From NCBI GenBank assembly GCA_002900995.3, contig CM035305.1, positions 4,448,467 through 4,512,466 of the forward strand: DNA of 64,000 nt, written 5' to 3'. Within the stretch, counting starts at the first letter, position 1. The number at the start of each line of letters is the position of its first letter. Of this stretch, positions 22,926 to 32,705 are shown piece after piece. Source of the DNA: Ganoderma boninense (Eukaryota; Basidiomycota; Agaricomycetes; Polyporales; Polyporaceae). Made by a program: the position numbers and the translations under genes. The notes beneath the pieces are model-generated. The model ran no database searches. It was not told the origin of the DNA and saw only the letters and a program-made list of their open reading frames with translations.

Positions 22926-23009
22926 TGCCCCATGGCTGAGTTGGTTACAGCGTCCGACTGTTACTACCAAGCAATCGGAAGGTCGTGAGTTCGAGCCTCA
23001 CTGGGGCAG
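22926..23009 (+). tRNA. tRNA-Asn (anticodon GTT) with a 10-nt intron
   Basis: A complete cloverleaf can be drawn. The acceptor stem is TGCCCCA/TGGGGCA with discriminator G. The D stem is GCTG/CAGC, the anticodon stem TCCGA/TCGGA, and the T stem GTGAG/CTCAC with loop TTCGAGC. The anticodon loop is CTGTTA, then the intron CTACCAAGCA, then A, so the intron sits at the usual place one base after the anticodon. The body resembles the yeast tRNA-Asn that I know. The gene lies just beyond the right end of the tandem duplication. Confidence 0.88.
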
Positions 23010-23249
23010 CAGCTTTTTGGATGCCTCAACCCTTGGAGGTCTCACAGCTGCATACGTGCCTGCCAAAATCTCCACAAGCTAAGGTCGTCTTGCGTTCATT
23101 CGGTGTTCTTATCTACTGCTCCGTTCGTGGGAGCCTCTGTAATAATGGCTCTATTCGTGTGTTCACCAGTTCTCGACGGGCGAGGGCGCCTGCACATGTG
23201 CCCGTTTCCCAGACCACGACAGTCTGCGGATGTCTTCCGCCCTTGGTGT

Positions 23250-24120
23250 CAGATGCTCGACTTCTCCTGTGATCATCGCGAGCTTGGAAACGAAGACCTG
23301 CCCACTGCTATTCGTTCTGACGGTGAGCTTCTACAGGCACAGACATCGTGGATTGGCATGCGCTTCCAGGCCGTCGAACTCTACAATCAGCGAAAAGTCA
23401 AGCCTTCGTCCGTTGAGGTTCGTTCCAGCTGGGTTAAGGAGAACACCGACCACGAGAATGGTGCTGAGGAGGTTGACGAGGCCCTCTCAGGGAGACCGGG
23501 TTGTCGCACACATCGTCTGGGCACCTCCCGTCAGTCTCTGCTACTCCTCAGGCTCACGATTATGCGAAAGACGTTTGCGTTATCAAGCTCGAAAGGAACG
23601 AGTCATTGCCACTGTTTGTGGGAAGGTGTTCGACCTACCTTACCCGATGTGCGTTCCAGTCCATCCGAGCCAAGCTGAAGAACCCCACTGCCCATATTCC
23701 AAGCCCTGAATCCACGCCAGCAAGCACCTTGTGTATCCTCGCACCAATGCGCCATCCGATTTACAGCATCCAGCTGAAAGTCGTTCCAAGCATTCTCTCC
23801 CTGAAGAGATGCATAATCCGAACAACAAGGACGACGAAGGAGACCCTCTGGTGTACGTCATTAAACACTCTCATCGCGCTCACCACGACCGGTTGCTTGA
23901 CTAGATTCAAGTCTCATATCCGCCAACATCTCGCCCTAGTATGCAGCCGCGGTTCGGCGAAAGCAGCAATCTACAGTTATCACGGCACCTCCCCCGTTTT
24001 CCAGGGGCGGAGACCCTGGGTCCATCATCGTCCACGCCTCGGAATGTCCGTACATAGCCCTCCTCGCTGGTGGTGCTGGACTGGCCGACTCCCTTGACAT
24101 TATGGTTTGTTCGCCAATAC
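23250..24120 (+). pseudogene. Decayed trypsin-like protein gene of a basidiomycete family
   Basis: Pieces of a known basidiomycete family can be read in order but in shifting frames. They are RVVAHIVWAPPVS, HDYAKDVCVIKLERNESLPL (acid region), EMHNPNNKDDEGDPLVYVIK, TRFKSHIRQHLAL, AAIYSYHGTSPVF and GGDPGSIIVHA followed by ALLAGGAGLADSLDI. The last block corresponds to the GDSG active-site region, where the nucleophile Ser codon now reads Pro (GDPGS). At least four frame changes and an in-frame stop (after HHDRLLD) occur over 900 bases. The related gene at 56639-58437 keeps GDSGA. The substitution at the catalytic residue supports true decay rather than sequencing error alone. Confidence 0.65.
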
Positions 24121-24684
24121 ACTGACCCCAGGAGATCGACCAAGACAGGGGCGAGTTCCCTGTGCCAACCGCTGCTTTGAACTCAGGGACGACTACTAGA
24201 TTCGCTTCTGACCTCAACCACTGGATCCAGTGCACCGTCGAGGAAGCATCTTGCAGGAAAGGAACGAGCCACGCATCTATCTCCTCCTGCTGAGAGTTGC
24301 GCAACTCCGTGTCTGCCCATATCCAGCGACAAAAGCTCTTGTATTTCCAGCGACGCTCTACGAGCAAAATAACTTCAATTTTTGCTTGCAGCGGGTCCCT
24401 TGGTGTGTGCATTTCTGTTACACAACGTGGAAAAGGCTTTTTCAAGCCGTTCCCAATCGCAGTGCTCCCGAAGCCCTTTTCTGGGGCCCAGCCAGTGAAT
24501 CATTTTCATGTGAGTCTGAACTCGTTGCTTCTACCACCTGATTTCTTGCTCATTCACATCCACCTCGTAATGGTAGCATCGAAATGGCAAAAATGGCAGC
24601 TAGGGTCTCACCCGGACTGGAACGGCGTGAGGGAATCGGCGGTAGGATTTCCTATGTAAGCCTACTTACGTCCTGTAGGTCACG

Positions 24685-24834
24685 CTCCGCAGAATCGGCG
24701 CCGCTTCATTGAGATGATCAGTGAAGGCTGTGGCCTGGGGCGAGTATATCCGAAGAATCCGAGTAGACTACGCCCCGAAGACTCAGCACCGCTTCATTGA
24801 GTATCAATGAAGGCTGTGGCCTGGGGCGAGTATA
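24685..24834 (+). repeat. Imperfect direct repeat of about 62 bp upstream of membrane gene B
   Basis: 24685-24748 and 24773-24834 share CCGCTTCATTGAG and then GAAGGCTGTGGCCTGGGGCG followed by AGTATA. The second copy ends in TATAAT, 119 nt before the start codon of the gene, so the repeat may be duplicated promoter sequence. Confidence 0.7.
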
Positions 24835-24952
24835 ATTCACGCTCTCCCTGCTATGAGATCCTCTGTCCCAGCTATTTCCTCCTTCCATACGCCTAGTTGT
24901 TTGCATATCCTCAGTCCGGAGTTCACGAACTTGCCAGTTCCAACCCAATACC

Positions 24953-26232
24953 ATGAGTTTTCTTTCACTGTTGTCGAAGTTGGCCTCGCAAGGCGTACTT
25001 GTGTTTGTGACTGGGCTGGTGCCGCTCTATATAACTTCGCGACGTGAGTCACCTCCCCTTCCCCGACCGTTATCCATCTGACGACTTTGCAGAGTCCCTT
25101 CTAGCGTCGTTGACGATGATTGGAACCGGACGGCTGGTCTTTGACGGCATCACCACGTTCTTCTGGAGGTGCGTCAAATTTGCGCTTGTCGGCTACGGTT
25201 CGCGACGCTCATTCCCTTGCAGTATCTTCTTTGGCGCAGCAGCATCCGCGCTCTCAAGCTCCCTTTCGGAAGTAGACGCGCTAGGCGTCGCGCCGGCCGC
25301 CATCGCCATCGTCCACATAGCCGGCGTCCTGGTCATGTTTGTCGCCGAGCGCAGGCTGTGTTCTCGCATGCTCCGCACCGGTCCTTCTGGTGGCCCGACA
25401 ATTGCAGCCCAGGACGATCATGAGCTCAGAGAGTGGGAGCAGACCAATGGTTCGGCTGCTCAAGCCTGGTCTGCGTCTAGCAAGACATGGCTGGGGCTCG
25501 GAGCTTTAGGCCCCCACCAGCGTCGCGTCTACCTGTTCGTCTTCGCCTTCATCGTCGAAGAAATTGCAAACGGCATCAGCGTGGGCTACGCCGCGCTGGC
25601 GCCGCCTTGGAAGCCTGACTTTGGGCCTGACGACCAAACGACGATTTCCCTGTCAAGCGAGAAGCTTTACCTGGTGAGCTTGTTCGGAAAAGGTATGTGT
25701 GGTTTATATGCACTATTACCTTGTGCGGGGTTCGATGTTACTGTTTCTCATGCGCGTAAACCTAGGTGTGACGACCCTCGGGTTCGTGACGACGCTCCTC
25801 GCGGCGTCCCTTCCCATCGCCGAATGCAGACGGCACGTTCTCCTCTACGTCGCAGTCCGTCCGCTGGCTGCGCTACTCTCCTATACCTTGACGGTGCTGT
25901 CTGGGGCCGTCCCTACCGAGGACCGTCCTTACATCGTCGCGATGAATTCGTTCACCGTAAGCCTCACAGCGCTGTTCTTGCGAGCTGCACCTCATGCTCA
26001 TTGACATTGGGTATTGGCATTGGCGCATTAGGGCGGCATGCTCGTCTATGCAGGACTAGTTTTGAGAGCTCTGGTTGTCGACTCTCGAGCAACGGCCAGG
26101 AGCGGCCTTCTCGCAAGGGTATTCTTCATGGCCGCTGGGGCTTTGCTACCGCATATGCTGCCGATGCTAGTGTCGATCGGCTACCTGTGGTATGCTGGAA
26201 AGCTCGCTAGCAGTACGACGGAAGTTGTATAG
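24953..26232 (+). CDS. Multi-pass membrane protein of unknown function, paralogue B
   Basis: Five exons join in frame. Exon 1 starts at ATG 24953 (MSFLSLLSKLASQGVLVF) and ends SRQ across the first intron. Further junctions give FFWRSIFFGAAAS, LFGKGVTTLGF and NSFTGGMLVYAG. The protein is about 330 residues with seven to nine hydrophobic segments, such as AIVHIAGVLVMFVAER, VYLFVFAFIVEEIANGISVG, TLGFVTTLLAASLPIA and FFMAAGALLPHMLPMLVSIG. A polar acidic loop (QDDHELREWEQTNGS) lies between the fourth and fifth. No frame error was seen, so this copy is the better reference for the family. It is inverted relative to paralogue A and, like it, is followed by the 1.8-kb repeat. Function unknown. Confidence 0.8.
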
Positions 26233-26573
26233 ACGGCTGTAGCACGTAACAGACTGTATACTATCACGGCCCGCAATACACAGAGTCGCTAACCGTGCAC
26301 GAAGCTTGACCTCGGGAACATAACGGGCAGACACGCCACAGAGCCTCCTCGCGGGAGTGGATGGCAAACAGCAGGGAGGAACACATGTGACATGACATTC
26401 AATCTGTTCATGTCATCCAGTCACGTTCTAGGTAGTGTCGTGTTCATTGGTCTCCTTGTATAGATACTTCGTGACTATAGTCACAGTTCACTCGTAGTGT
26501 TACAATCACAGAAGTATATTGTGTCACGAGAGTACAATCGAAGCCGGTAAGTAACTACGGAGCCAGACGTTTC

Positions 26574-28391
26574 GGTGCACGTTAGCTTCCCCGCCGGAGC
26601 AGGTACTAGTCCCGAGGGCCACGAAGAGGCCTGCACCAGGAACGACCGCGCCCTCGCGCGGAGGGCGACAGTCGACCGTACCTCGGGGTGGCGTCTTGAG
26701 TCGGGGGCTAGTCGACACCACGTTATTTGCCACGTTGGTTGCCCATCCACGCGCGGACGCGAGGATCCGCCGAGGGTCTTGAAGCTTGAAGCCTCGGCGC
26801 CTGCATCTACCACAACTCGTCAGCATCGACGCAAGACATAGACAAGGACAAGGAAGGACTCACTTCGAACTGCAGGGACACTGCGGACGTGCAAGCCCAG
26901 ACAGAGGTCGAGGTTCACACGCAGCCACAATCACGCAATCACACCCTGCGTATGGTCAGCGGATCAAATGTCATCGGAGAACTCGCCTCCATCGGGCGTT
27001 GTGTCCAGGTAGAGGGGAAGGCGAGTGTCGGCGGGGTGCGGCCGCGAGCACTGGCGAGGGGCTACCGTCTAGTCCGCCCTCAACTGGGCGAACGCGCCAC
27101 CTGAGCAGTGGCACCTTGTCCACCCACTCGCCTCCGTCTGGAGTCGTGCCCAAGGAGAGGGGAAGGCAAGTGTCGGCGGGGTGCGGCCGCGAGCACTGGC
27201 GAGGGGCTACCGTCTAGTCCGCCCTCGATTGGGCGAACGCGCCACCTGAGCAGCGGCACCTTGTCCACCCCGGGTCGACACGGCGCGGCGTCCAAAGAGC
27301 GCGCGCACCGGAGAGCCTACAAGACTTGAACCGCGTCAGAACAACGGCGGTGGCGGCGACGAGAGAGGAAGGGTCGACGTACCATCGGATGCAGGCTCTC
27401 CGCTGACGACGCGACGCCGTCCACGTCCCCTCACCTCCGAGCGAGTCGAAGGCGGGGCCGCAGGGGCGCGTACGCCGTCTACCCACGACTGACAAGTCGC
27501 GTTCCAGGTTCGGCGTCCGTGCTTTCCCCGTCCCCCGCAAGCAGCGGCGGACAGGTACTCGTCCCGGTCGCACCCCGGCTTATGCAGGTCGCGGTGCACC
27601 TCGGATGCACGTTGCGCGATAGCCCTGCGGCGGAGCACCGACGCCTAGGCCCTTCGCCCGCTCCAGCCCGTGCAGGCAGCCGCACCCTACGTTTCGAGTG
27701 CGGCCGCCAGGGCGAACGGACTATTGACCGTCGTTGCCCGGGATGGCGACGCCTCGACCTGGACGAGCGCCACAGTCAGCATGTGGCGAGCGAGCAGGGA
27801 TGGAAGACGAGGTACTCACCGTGTGGATCGAGCGCACCAGTGTCCGACGCTGCAAGGCGGTCAGGAAGATGGAAAGGTGGAGCGGGAAGGCGAAGCGTAC
27901 CTAGGTCGGTTGGTCGCACCCGCGGGGGGTGCGACCAGGAGGCCCGAGGCCTCCGAGTGGGAGGGAGGTTGGGTTGGCATGGTCATAGTCATGAACGCAT
28001 GGTGGTTGAAGGTTGGATGTTGAAGCTTAGGAGCTTAGGAGGTGGTGGTGGTGGTGGTGGTGGTTCTGGGGAAGAGAGAGAGGGCGGGGGGCCCTGGCTT
28101 TATACTGTGAAGGGCGCTCTGTGGCGGGTGTTGTCCGATGTTTGTTTTGTGCCAGCCTCGAGGCTCGCCATGGCTGTTCGCGTCCGGATTCGTCTCTTCG
28201 CCTTGTTCTCGCGGCCGAGCCGAGGCGGAACACTGACTCGAGGGACCTGCGCCCATCCAGAATAGTCAGCAATTCAATCCCAGCTCATGGAATTGCAAAC
28301 CTCGAACCCTCTCGAAACCAGCCTCCTTCCTCGATGGACGGTACGATAATCAACGGCGTGCATCCCGTGGGATGTCGCTGCGGGTGGCACC
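26574..28391 (-). repeat. 1.8-kb dispersed repeat, copy 2 (inverted)
   Basis: Reverse-complement copy of 5248-7035, with the same start (GGTGCCACCCGC at 28391) and the same last conserved bases (GTGCACC, 26580-26574). The TATA box is at 28104-28098, followed by a (CCA)n-rich leader. Intron-like donors and acceptors are conserved, for example GTGAGTACCTCG near 27810. Differences from copy 1 include small indels that change every reading frame, such as GAGGGGGACGTGG against GAGGGGACGTGG. An open frame of 248 codons on the opposite strand (27519-28265) is not conserved in copy 1. Confidence 0.75.
26985..27285 (-). repeat. Tandem units with hairpins inside repeat copy 2
   Basis: Two units of about 145 bp match those of copy 1. 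The hairpins lie at 27072-27093 and 27217-27238. Compared with copy 1, one C-G pair has become a U-G wobble in the stem, so the fold is kept. Confidence 0.75.
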
Positions 28392-29688
28392 CCGTCTATT
28401 GTCTGTCCATCAACCCGTGAGTTCTTCGCCGTCGACAGGGTGGCGACCTGTATCCAAGGACAGTTGAAAGAGGTCGACCTGCTTCAACACAGGGAGCTCG
28501 GGCTACCGTCCTATACTTCCCTGAAGCGTTGGGATTTCTACTGCGGGTAAGGGCGAGCTGCTCGCAGGGACAGCTCCACCGCAAACGAGCGTCATTTTGA
28601 GCCCCAAATTCCAATCGATCTTGGAGACGTCAGTATGTGGTTGTTTGTTCGTGTGGGCGGCCTCCATCAGACTGCGGACGTTCATATCGACCCCTGCCGC
28701 CCAGCGCCGCCCTTGTTATCTGAGTAGCAAGGTGTAGGCCCTTTCCCATGTGATCCTAGCTTCTGGACAAGACACGGGATGCCTTCTGTTCCGATGGGTC
28801 TTCTAGACTATGCACTCCAACTCCGAAGGCAGTCCAAACGAGCGGTCATGACTCCAGCGTGAACCTGTAAGTAAGGCAATACTTGACAAAAGTGGAGGTG
28901 ATTCGCTGCAGATACCTCCAGGATGACTCCTCTGCTGCATCGATAATTCAGCACCATCATACGACTGGGGTTCCATGGTATGAGCACGAGACTCTTGCGG
29001 CGGGCAGGGGCTCCGACCTTCCGCTCATTTCCATCCGCTACTTGCAACGGTACGTTGCTTCCTAACGATGCCAACGTCCGTTGGTCCCCTACACATTTCC
29101 CCCTGCCGATTAGTGCCAGACCATAAAGTGGATAAACTTACCGAGGACGCTTGAGCCTACTAGAGCCATCGACCGTGAATAATGGTAGTGACAACGTTAA
29201 TCCCGTTTTGCATCGGAGGATGAGAACTTGTTGATGAGCATGGCAGCATGCGTAACGATTGAAATCGAGGCACTATATCCGAGTGTCTACTCCGGTGTCG
29301 TTTCGCGAAAACCTAGATCCTAAACACATCACCCATCTCGGCGTGCCCCCGCTGCAAGGCTCCTACTCGTCAGACTGTGAAGGATCGAGCTGTTGGCGAC
29401 GACCGAGATGCGATGGTCGAGACTTGTCGTCTCGTTCGAGTGGTGAAACACGGGGAACGGAGCAACAGGTGCAAGATCCCCGCGTAACCCATGAGCACCA
29501 TCCAGGTCTGCAACGACACCACTCTATGCTTTGAAATGGGAGTAAGTCCTTGGTGAATTGAGTCGTATGTCATGCGGAGACAATATACCGGCATAAACAA
29601 ATATTGAGTGGCTGCGCTCAAGAGCCCTGTTGCAGCGTCAGTGTGTTAATGTTGCCGCATACGCATACACATCCGTCACAACGTACTT
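28392..29688. other. Intergenic stretch with no supported gene
   Basis: Several frames of 60-90 codons occur on both strands without motifs or consistent splice joins. Nothing recognisable was found. Confidence 0.55.
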
Positions 29689-30042
29689 TTCACGCATACA
29701 TGCTGTCTTCATCACTGTCAAAGTAGCCACCGATCCTTGGACCGTCCGCCTCAGCGTGGGACTCGACCGTACGACGAGCCGCCAGGGTATCATGACCTGT
29801 CCAACATAGCGGCCATCCAGCCCGTCGGTCCCAGCGTCAGGTCCCAGGCGATACTCGTCCGTGTTGATGAGCAGGATGTTGAGCTGCTTGTCCGTGCCGG
29901 CGAACGTCCCAAGAAAGACGCGTCCGTCGGTCACAGACACCCTGAGCGTCTTCCTGAGGAGAGCCTTGAGTTGCTCCACGTTCTCCGTGGGCGGTGCGCT
30001 GCGCACGGGCAGGGCTGCCGTGGCGACTGGCGGCGAGGACAT
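29689..30042 (-). CDS. NAA38: NatC auxiliary subunit Naa38 (LSm-like)
   Basis: Naa38/Mak31 is the small LSm-fold subunit of the N-terminal acetyltransferase NatC, working with Naa30 and Naa35 on ribosomes. The protein of about 118 residues starts at ATG 30042 (MSSPPVATAALPV). It carries an Sm-like domain: LKALLRKTLRVSVTDGRVFL, GTFAGTDKQLNILL, INTDEYRLG and YVGQVMIPWRLVV. After VVR the conserved frame appears to continue as VESHAEADGPRIGGYFDSD and stops at TGA 29689-29691. This needs one extra base near 29765-29768 (GG for GGG), so a one-base deletion is likely. Without it the frame runs to a less plausible stop at 29638. No intron is seen. It is divergent from the CofD-like gene, with 203 bp between the start codons. 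Confidence 0.8.
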
Positions 30043-30151
30043 GGCAGAGAGGAGCAGGGGACGCGTCCACGTTACCGACACGTCCCGCGATCGTCATTGC
30101 TGCTGTGCCTCTGCGCGCTTGGCCACGACGCAATGTCCTTGCTTCCGTCCC

Positions 30152-30165
30152 GCGATCATGATCGC
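30152..30165. promoter_or_regulatory. 14-bp perfect palindrome in a divergent promoter
   Basis: GCGATCATGATCGC lies between the start codons of NAA38 and the CofD-like gene. A perfect palindrome in a shared promoter could bind a dimeric regulator. The factor is unknown. Confidence 0.35.
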
Positions 30166-30245
30166 ATTCGACGCCGCCCCCTATCTCTGTCGTACATATA
30201 ATCTCGAGTTCGTTGCGGATACCTCGCACGGCGCGTCTCTGAAGA

Positions 30246-32185
30246 ATGAATGACCCTGCGCTTTCCTTGGACGTTCGCAATCTCGGCGCCGACAGCCCTG
30301 GATCGTCTGTCTTCGACCTACCCACTCAGCCAGGGCAACCCCAAGGGACACCATCCAGGCGTCCAAGCCCTGCCGTAGGCCCAACGAACGAGACTTCACA
30401 CACCGCGTCTGGCGAAACCTCATTCGTGGTCATATCTGGTGGAACAGGGTGCAACTCTATATGCTCTGCGTTTGGCCATTCCGCATGCTACATCCTCCCT
30501 GTCTCAGACGACGGAGGTTCGTCTAGCGAGATCATTCGTGTGCTAGGCGGCCCTTCTATCGGTGAGCGAGATGTGCTCAGAAGCTGGGCCCTGCACTGAC
30601 AGGGAGCACGGACAGGAGACATTCGCTCACGGTTGGTCCGCCTCATCCCTCCAGCGGACCCCGGCTCGCCTCTGGACGCGATCCGCAATCTTCTCGCCTA
30701 TCGCCTACCCGCGAAGTGTACGGAGCAGGAGGCTCGAGATGAGTGGAGAGATATCGTGGAGGGCCGAAGTCTCCTCTGGGCAGGCATCCCCAACGATCGC
30801 AAGGAGATGATCAGAGGTGCGTCCCATTGGACGATTTGCGCGCATTATATAGTGGTATTGATAGGCTTCCCAGCGTTCCTCGTCCACTTCGAGCACGAGA
30901 TACTATCACGAGCACACAAGAACTTCTCCTTTGTGAACGGAAGGTCAGTCACTTCAGTGGCCAAGCGGACGGCCGCTCCTCAACGCGAAGCTGCAGCATC
31001 GGCAATTACTTCCTATCAGCCGCGCAAGCGTTCTTCCGGTCCCTGCCCTCCGCCATCTTCCTCTTCTCCTCGATCACCAGCAGCGAGGCGAATATTTTAC
31101 CTGTCATCGTCACCAACCATACGGTCACGATTGCAGCCGAACTGGTGAGATCGTCGCATCCTTGGTTGGTTCACTTTGAATACTGAATTTTGTGGCATTG
31201 CAGGAGAACGGAGAGCGGTTAGTTGGCCAATGCGAGATTTCCCATCCCGTTCGACAATCGCCTGGAATAAGCATTTCTTTGGAGGAGACTCCAACATCGC
31301 CTGTTGATCCGCTGGACGGCACGCTGCATCGCAGTCGGAATGTCCTGTTTGAGGCGGAGGGAAAGAACCACTATGAACCCCTCAATGCTCGTATCACCAG
31401 TAAGTGAGCCATGGGTCGATGCCGTTTCTCACCTGACCTTCTCTAAGGGTTGTTTTACATCAACGCGTACGGGAACGAGATCCACCCCTCCCCGAACGTT
31501 GACTTTCTTACATCGATGTCTCGATATAACATTCTGGTCTACTCTTGCGGGTCCCTTTGGACAAGGTTAGTTGTGTGAAGTTCCAGCAATGTCAGCCTGA
31601 CCTAACCTTAATTGAAGCATAATCCCCTGCCTGGCATTGAGAGGCGTTGCAAATGCCATTGCCGGCTCGCGGTCTCTCAAAGCGAAGGTGCTCCTGTGTA
31701 CGTCAAATTGTCCTCATATTCTGCTTTGAGACTGAACGTGCTGTTATAGTGAACTCTGCTAACGATCGGGAAACCGACGGGTACACAGCGGTGGACTACA
31801 TACGGTAAGGTCTCTAGTAAGATGGAGAGGCAGCATCGATTAAGTGATAGCTTAGGATCATCGCACGAACGTTGAACGAAGGACACCAGGCTAAGATATT
31901 CGGTGGACTGAGCAGGGCAGAGACGACTTACCCTATCTCGGCTTTCATCACACACCTCGTTTACCTCAAAGGAACTGCGATCGAAGTCGACATTCCGCTG
32001 GCCACTGTACGTCACAACCCTACCATTACCAATGATGAAAGTCTGACGCTCTTCTCCAGCTACTGGGGGTGCGTTGCATAGGGGTAGAAGGACCGATGGA
32101 CGAGAGGACGAATCTGCCTCAGTTCGATACGTCCTCTGTCAACGAGGCAGTTCGTGAGATTCTAGAGAGCGTGGCGGACGAATAG
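30246..32185 (+). CDS. CofD/UPF0052 (YvcK-like) family protein
   Basis: Nine or so exons join without frame errors. A disordered N-terminus is followed by the nucleotide-binding start VVISGGTGCNSICSAFG and PVSDDGGSSSEIIR. Next come GPSIGDIRSRLVRLIP across intron 1, GFPAFLVHFEHEIL, FVNGSIGNYFLSAAQAFFRS, RLFYINAYGNEIHPSP and YNILVYSCGSLWTS. Archaeal CofD transfers 2-phospholactate in F420 synthesis. Bacterial YvcK relatives bind UDP-sugars and control carbon flux. Fungi do not make F420, so this protein belongs to the uncharacterised fungal UPF0052 branch, and its substrate is unknown. The start at 30246 is the first ATG. The stop is TAG 32183-32185. Confidence 0.85.
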
Positions 32186-32705
32186 ATGAAGTCCTTCACC
32201 TTCGACGATTCTGATTTCGCTCTTCTGAACCCGGTGTTCGGAAGCTTCGTGCATCATGACCGCTATCCTGGGCCGACCTTGAATTATATGTTCGACATGC
32301 AGGGCTCCCGGTTACGAGACAATTTAAAAGTTAACGTCTGTACGGAATACTGCGTGCGAGGAGTGTGTGACCATCAAAGGTCGAGGTCAGGCGACCATGT
32401 CTACGTATACGACCGCTGGCAGAGTCGGGCAGTTGGGCGAGGGTGCGGGTGATAGATAGGTTGCAGCAGGACTTCGAATTCGTGCTAGGCGGCGGCGGGT
32501 GTCCAGTTCTCGATCGAGACTCCACCGCCCTTTCATCCCGACGCCCATGACTCCCACATGTCACTGAGCCCACCCCTCGCCCGGCCATGGCGACCCTCAT
32601 TCCCGCGACGAGCACCAGCAATCTTACACCACGAATACACACCACGAGACGCACCTCGAGTGCCACAGAGCCGAGGGCAGTGAGATCCATCTTGCGCTCC
32701 GGTGC

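Noticed and set aside
27519..28265. 248-codon plus-strand open frame inside repeat copy 2
   Set aside because: It runs antisense to the element's promoter and splice-like signals and is broken in copy 1, so it is a GC-bias frame.
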